DNA of 64,000 nucleotides. Origin: Gammaproteobacteria bacterium. Its GTDB lineage: Bacteria > Pseudomonadota > Gammaproteobacteria > SZUA-229. Shown piece by piece: positions 59,727-64,000 of this stretch. Position 1 is the first letter of the stretch. The number at the start of each line of letters is the position of its first letter. The stretch covers positions 1 through 64,000 of the forward strand of contig JAOUKV010000019.1 of the NCBI GenBank assembly GCA_029882355.1, written 5' to 3'. The notes under the pieces were generated by a model, which was not told where the DNA came from, did no database searches, and worked only from the letters and a program-made list of their open reading frames with translations. The translations under genes were made by a program, and so were the position numbers.

Positions 59727-61391
59727 ATGAGATTAATCGGACCTAAACAATTCATTCGAATGTTGCGAATCAATTATGTACTTGCGCGACACGGACTGGA
59801 TGATATTATTTTTGCGACACATCTACTGCGCCCATTTCGATTTCTTATCTACGTTTTGCCCTGGAACTGGTTTCGGCCAAATCGTGCACCGCGAGGAGAA
59901 CGCATTCGACGTGCACTAGAAGATCTAGGACCCGTCTTTATAAAATTTGGGCAGATGCTATCAACACGACGTGATCTGCTGGCCGATGATATCGCTGATG
60001 AGTTGCAATTATTACAGGACTCGGTGCCACCATTTCCCAATGCCGTTGCAAAAAAGATAGTCGAAAAAGCCTTTGGTCAGTCCTTAGAAGAATTGTTTGA
60101 TAGTTTTGAAGCCGATCCTCTTGCATCAGCTTCAATTGCACAGGTGCATGGCGCACGTTTGAAAAATGGCGATGATGTTGTGGTTAAAGTATTGCGCCCT
60201 GATATTTTGCCAGTGATAAGTCGTGATATTTCTCTGCTCTATATTATTGCTGAATGGGCGGCGCGTTATTCTTCACAGATACGCAGATTACGTCCTGTTG
60301 AAGTAGTCGCTGAATACGAAAAAACAATAATCGATGAACTTGATCTGATGCGTGAGGCAGCCAATGCCAGCCAGCTACGTAGAAATTTCGATAACTCATC
60401 GGAGTTATATGTGCCGGAAATCTATTGGGATTACACGCGCAAGAATGTCATGGTAATGGAGCGAATATACGGACTTTCAATTCGTAATATCGAATCGCTA
60501 AAAGAAAAAAATACCGACATGAAAAGGCTGGCAGAGCTGGGCGTAGAAATATTCTTTACTCAGGTGTTCACGCATAACTTTTTTCACGCTGACATGCATC
60601 CCGGAAATGTTTTTGTCGATATTGATGATCCCGCTTCACCAAAATATATTGCGGTTGATTTTGGCATCATGGGTACGCTCAATCAGATTGACAAACGGTA
60701 CCTGGCAGAAAACTTCCTGGCTTTTTTTCAACGTGATTACAATAAAGTCGCCAAGTTGCACGTCGAGTCTGGCTGGGTACCATCGGACACACGAGTGGAT
60801 GAATTTGAGTCAGCAATTAGAAGTGTCTGTGAACCTATTTTTGAGCGTCCGTTAAAAGATATTTCATTCGGACAATTATTACTTCGCTTATTCCAGACTG
60901 CTCGACGCTTTAATATGGAAGTGCAACCACAGTTGGTACTGTTACAAAAAACCCTGCTCAATATTGAAGGCCTGGGCAGGCAGCTATACCCTGATCTGGA
61001 TTTATGGACTACTGCCAAGCCATTTCTTGAACGTTGGATGAGCGAACAGGTTGGAACCAAAGCTATGCTTCGTGGTTTTAAAGACAATCTGCCCTACATA
61101 GTAGAAAAAATGCCAGAGCTACCGATGCTGATTTATGAAGCGTTGAGGAATACGGCGACCGGTGCTAATCAGGAAACACAGTTAAAGGAAATTAGAAATG
61201 CACGCTATGAAATAAAACGCGGTAGTAAGCGTAACGTGATTGCTATTGGTGGTGGTAGTTTATTGATTAGCTCATTCATTGTATTTAGTCTGGTTGAGAC
61301 TAGCTCTTTGATGTTCCTTGGTGCGCCTGTAATGTCCTTGATACTGGGCGGCCTTGGCGCTTTGCTTTTATTGTTTTCATTCCAGGATTAA
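59727..61391 (+). CDS. ubiB: Ubiquinone biosynthesis kinase-like ATPase UbiB
   Basis: UbiB is an atypical kinase-fold ATPase needed for coenzyme Q synthesis. The 554-residue protein has the family KxGQ motif in [13 protein letters not shown] near 73, an Ala-rich P-loop in [13 protein letters not shown] near 130-142, catalytic [13 protein letters not shown] near 285, and DFG in AVDFGIMG near 309. Two C-terminal TM helices (about 500-550) anchor it to the membrane. Confidence 0.95.
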   Translation: MRLIGPKQFIRMLRINYVLARHGLDDIIFATHLLRPFRFLIYVLPWNWFRPNRAPRGERIRRALEDLGPVFIKFGQMLSTRRDLLADDIADELQLLQDSVPPFPNAVAKKIVEKAFGQSLEELFDSFEADPLASASIAQVHGARLKNGDDVVVKVLRPDILPVISRDISLLYIIAEWAARYSSQIRRLRPVEVVAEYEKTIIDELDLMREAANASQLRRNFDNSSELYVPEIYWDYTRKNVMVMERIYGLSIRNIESLKEKNTDMKRLAELGVEIFFTQVFTHNFFHADMHPGNVFVDIDDPASPKYIAVDFGIMGTLNQIDKRYLAENFLAFFQRDYNKVAKLHVESGWVPSDTRVDEFESAIRSVCEPIFERPLKDISFGQLLLRLFQTARRFNMEVQPQLVLLQKTLLNIEGLGRQLYPDLDLWTTAKPFLERWMSEQVGTKAMLRGFKDNLPYIVEKMPELPMLIYEALRNTATGANQETQLKEIRNARYEIKRGSKRNVIAIGGGSLLISSFIVFSLVETSSLMFLGAPVMSLILGGLGALLLLFSFQD

Positions 61392-61433
61392 TCGTTTTGC
61401 AGCTAACAGAGAATACACGCGGAGCTAGTTTCG

Positions 61434-63641
61434 ATGTCTGACTTCGATACAGGTTTTGTGCAAACAGACAGTGCCGATGTCTCGCATATACTAGATGGCC
61501 TGAACGAGGCCCAACGCGAAGCGGTCACTGCACCGTCTGGTCACATGTTAGTGCTGGCCGGCGCAGGTAGCGGAAAAACACGGGTATTGGTACACCGCAT
61601 CGCCTGGCTCAATCAGGTTGAAAATATTTCCGCCTACAATATTTTTGCCGTCACATTCACCAATAAAGCTGCCGCAGAAATGCGCAAACGAGTTGAACAA
61701 TTACAGGGTACACCAGCTTCCGGTATGTGGGTCGGCACCTTCCACGGATTGGCACATCGTTTATTAAGAACGCACTGGAAAGAAGCCGGTTTGCCTCAGG
61801 CTTTTCAAATTTTAGATTCCGATGATCAATATCGGATGATTCGCCGAATCCTCAAAGGTCTCGGACTGGATGAAGCCAAGTGGCCACCTAAACAGGCACA
61901 GGCATTTATCAATGCACGCAAGGACGAAGGCCAGCGCCCCACGCATATTGATACATCGCACAATCCTTTGTATGTCCAACTGGTTCGTATTTACACCGCT
62001 TATGAATCGGCCTGCGAAAAAGCGGGGGCGGTTGATTTTGCCGAACTGCTTTTGCGTACACTGGAACTGGTGCGCGATAACCAAGCATTACAGAAACATT
62101 ATCAGGATCGTTTCCGTCATATTCTGGTTGACGAGTTTCAGGACACTAATACCATTCAGTACGCTTTGATACGTACACTCGCAGGTAATAAAAATTACGT
62201 GTTTATCGTTGGAGATGATGATCAGGCGATTTACGGCTGGCGTGGTGCGAAGGTTGAAAATATACATTCGTTTCAAAAACATTTCAAAGCAACGGATATC
62301 GTCAGGTTAGAACAGAACTATCGTTCGACTACCACCATCCTGTCTGCGGCGAATGCTATCATCGATAATAATACCGGGCGCATGGGCAAAAAACTCTGGA
62401 CCGCCGGTGAAGATGGCGAGGCCATTCAATTTTACAACGCCTTCCACGAATACGACGAAGCCCGTTATGTACTCGACCACATCAAACAATGGGTAGAAGA
62501 GGGCGGCACGCGTTCAGAAATCGCCATCCTCTATCGCAGCAATGCGCAGTCACGCATATTCGAGGAAAAGTTTGTCAGCGAAGGCATTCCATACCGCGTC
62601 TATGGTGGTCTGCGTTATTTTGACCGCGCAGAAATTAAAGACGCGCTGGCTTATTTGCGCCTGATCAATAATCGAAACGACATGGCCGCTTTCGAGCGCG
62701 TGATCAATACGCCGACGCGTGGCATTGGTGATCGCACCGTAGAAAAAATAAGAGAATTGGCAAGAGACAATGAGCTGGCGCTCTGGCCCGCCGCGATGAG
62801 TTTGATCGAAGATAAGGCACTGACTGCCCGCGCAGCAAATGCGCTGGGTGTTTTTATCGAATTGATAGACAGCATGGCCACTGATACCGCCGAGTTGGAA
62901 TTATACGAACGCATCGAGCACGTCATCCACGAAAGTGGTTTGATCGATCATTACGGTAAAGAGAAAAGCGAAAAGGCTGAGCAGAAAGTAGAAAATCTTG
63001 AAGAGCTGGTCAGCGCCGGTCGTGGATATGAATTTGACGCAAGTGCAGAAGAGCTCGAAGGTATGGATGAATTGACGGCCTTTTTAACCCATGCCGCCCT
63101 GGAAGCCGGCGAAGGTCAGGCCGATGCCTGGGAAGACTGTGTACAGATGATGACATTGCACAGTGCCAAAGGACTGGAATTCCCGTTAGTATTCCTGGTC
63201 GGACTGGAAGAAGGTCTTTTCCCTAGTCAACGATCATTAGACGAAGAAGGCAAACTCGAAGAAGAGCGCCGGCTTTGTTACGTCGGTATTACTCGCGCCA
63301 GACAAAAATTGGTAATGACCTGCAGCGAGCATCGAAGATTGTACGGACAGGACTTATACCCATCACCGTCACGTTTTATAAGTGAGATTCCCGATCACCT
63401 GATACAAGAAGTGCGTGCAAAACCCATGGTGAGTCAGCCACTGTATTCACCATCGGCATCGATGGAAACAGACTCAATCAATGGATTACGTGTAGGTCAA
63501 AGAGTAATGCATGGAAAATTTGGTGAAGGCATGATTACCAATCTCGAAGGTAGCGGTGCGCACGCCAGAGTGGAAGTGAATTTTGAATATCAGGGTAGTA
63601 AGTGGTTAGTTATTAGCTATGCAAACTTACAGCCTGTCTGA
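61434..63641 (+). CDS. uvrD: DNA helicase II
   Basis: UvrD is an SF1A 3'-5' helicase in excision and mismatch repair. The 735-residue protein has Walker A LAGAGSGKTRVLVHRIAWL near 41-59, motif II VDEFQDTN near 225, motif III GDDDQAIYGWRGA near 258, motif IV EQNYRST near 288, and motifs V-VI LHSAKGLEFPLVFLVGLEEG and VGITRARQKL. A Tudor-like tail ends VEVNFEYQGSKWLVISYANL. It follows ubiB by 42 bases. Confidence 0.96.
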   Translation: MSDFDTGFVQTDSADVSHILDGLNEAQREAVTAPSGHMLVLAGAGSGKTRVLVHRIAWLNQVENISAYNIFAVTFTNKAAAEMRKRVEQLQGTPASGMWVGTFHGLAHRLLRTHWKEAGLPQAFQILDSDDQYRMIRRILKGLGLDEAKWPPKQAQAFINARKDEGQRPTHIDTSHNPLYVQLVRIYTAYESACEKAGAVDFAELLLRTLELVRDNQALQKHYQDRFRHILVDEFQDTNTIQYALIRTLAGNKNYVFIVGDDDQAIYGWRGAKVENIHSFQKHFKATDIVRLEQNYRSTTTILSAANAIIDNNTGRMGKKLWTAGEDGEAIQFYNAFHEYDEARYVLDHIKQWVEEGGTRSEIAILYRSNAQSRIFEEKFVSEGIPYRVYGGLRYFDRAEIKDALAYLRLINNRNDMAAFERVINTPTRGIGDRTVEKIRELARDNELALWPAAMSLIEDKALTARAANALGVFIELIDSMATDTAELELYERIEHVIHESGLIDHYGKEKSEKAEQKVENLEELVSAGRGYEFDASAEELEGMDELTAFLTHAALEAGEGQADAWEDCVQMMTLHSAKGLEFPLVFLVGLEEGLFPSQRSLDEEGKLEEERRLCYVGITRARQKLVMTCSEHRRLYGQDLYPSPSRFISEIPDHLIQEVRAKPMVSQPLYSPSASMETDSINGLRVGQRVMHGKFGEGMITNLEGSGAHARVEVNFEYQGSKWLVISYANLQPV

Positions 63642-63670
63642 GTAGTAATAAAAATAGAAAGGATAAAAAA

Positions 63671-64000
63671 ATGAAACGTCGTGACATTATAAAAACAATC
63701 ACCATCATCGGTTTTCTCGTTAGCTCATTGGCTACACCGGTAATCGCCACTGCGGCAGAAACCATTAAATGGAAAATGGTCACCACCTGGCCAAAGAATT
63801 TTCCAGTACTCGGTACTGGCGCAAACCAGCTTGCCAAACTAATCGGTGAAATGTCCGGCGGACGTATTAAAGTCAAGGTCTACGGTGGTGGTGAATTAGT
63901 ACCCGCGCTGGAAGTGTTCGATGCGGTATCACGCGGTACGGCGCAAATAGGACACGGTTCAGCGTACTACTGGAAAGGAAAAGTTGAAGAAGCCCAGTTT
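63671..64000 (+). CDS. TRAP transporter solute-binding protein, DctP family (3' end outside window)
   Basis: The first 110 codons are visible. GAAAGGAT lies 8 bases before the ATG. The N-terminus MKRRDIIKTITIIGF has a twin-basic start and a hydrophobic signal ending near ATAAE. The mature protein begins KWKMVTTWPKNFPVLGTGAN and continues to AQIGHGSAYYWKGK, typical of the DctP-type binding proteins that deliver carboxylates to TRAP permeases. The ligand and the permease genes lie beyond the window. Confidence 0.85.
   Translation, partial: MKRRDIIKTITIIGFLVSSLATPVIATAAETIKWKMVTTWPKNFPVLGTGANQLAKLIGEMSGGRIKVKVYGGGELVPALEVFDAVSRGTAQIGHGSAYYWKGKVEEAQF

Overview
The window is a chromosomal segment around the replication origin of a gammaproteobacterium, most likely a free-living sulfur oxidiser. 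The gammaproteobacterial assignment rests on gene order: mnmE-yidC-yidD-rnpA-rpmH facing dnaA-dnaN-recF-gyrB; algZ-algR beside argH; lptM-lysA...dapF-DUF484-xerC; and hslVU-DUF971-ubiE-ubiJ-ubiB-uvrD. Sulfur metabolism is suggested by a secreted Gly/Asn/Tyr-rich sulfur-globule-type protein (4640-5074) and a periplasmic rhodanese (52723-53379). I saw no rRNA or tRNA genes, insertion sequences, integrases or CRISPR arrays.

Region 1-22.4 kb is accessory and envelope-rich. It holds a metallo-beta-lactamase-fold lipoprotein cut by the window edge, outer-membrane phospholipase A, a TolB-like/TPR protein, the sulfur globule protein behind a perfect FNR-type box, adenine deaminase, a PEP-CTERM protein behind a sigma-54-type promoter, and a 1052-residue kelch lipoprotein. 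It continues with the glutathione-dependent formaldehyde pair frmA-frmB, YceI, two small lipoproteins, an unannotated 36-residue membrane protein with its own FNR-like promoter, a beta-hydroxyacid dehydrogenase, an orphan protein with a domain usually found in phage polyvalent proteins, an ArsM-like methyltransferase, FabV and an RluA-family pseudouridine synthase.

Region 22.4-29.9 kb is a complete phosphate module on the minus strand (phoB-phoR-pstS-pstC-pstA-pstB-phoU). A Pho-box-like 11-bp repeat lies just upstream of pstS. Region 29.9-40.3 kb is the origin region. DnaA boxes lie in the rpmH-dnaA and dnaA-dnaN gaps, and two perfect palindromic parS sites lie inside recF, although parAB is not in the window.

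Region 40.3-50.2 kb carries ubiD, a glutaredoxin, a 2Fe-2S flavin reductase, hemY-hemD without hemX or hemC, algR-algZ, argH, an HPt protein and an esterase. Region 50.3-63.7 kb is a plus-strand housekeeping run: lptM-lysA; an inserted oxygenase / small acidic protein / rhodanese group; then dapF-DUF484-xerC-hslV-hslU-DUF971-ubiE-ubiJ-ubiB-uvrD. The window ends in a TRAP-transporter solute-binding protein.

The signals most worth following are the regulatory pairings (FNR box with the sulfur globule gene, sigma-54 with PEP-CTERM, FNR-like box with the 36-residue protein), parS inside recF, and the orphan phage-type-domain gene. I found no defence island or other multi-gene system that I can call undescribed.
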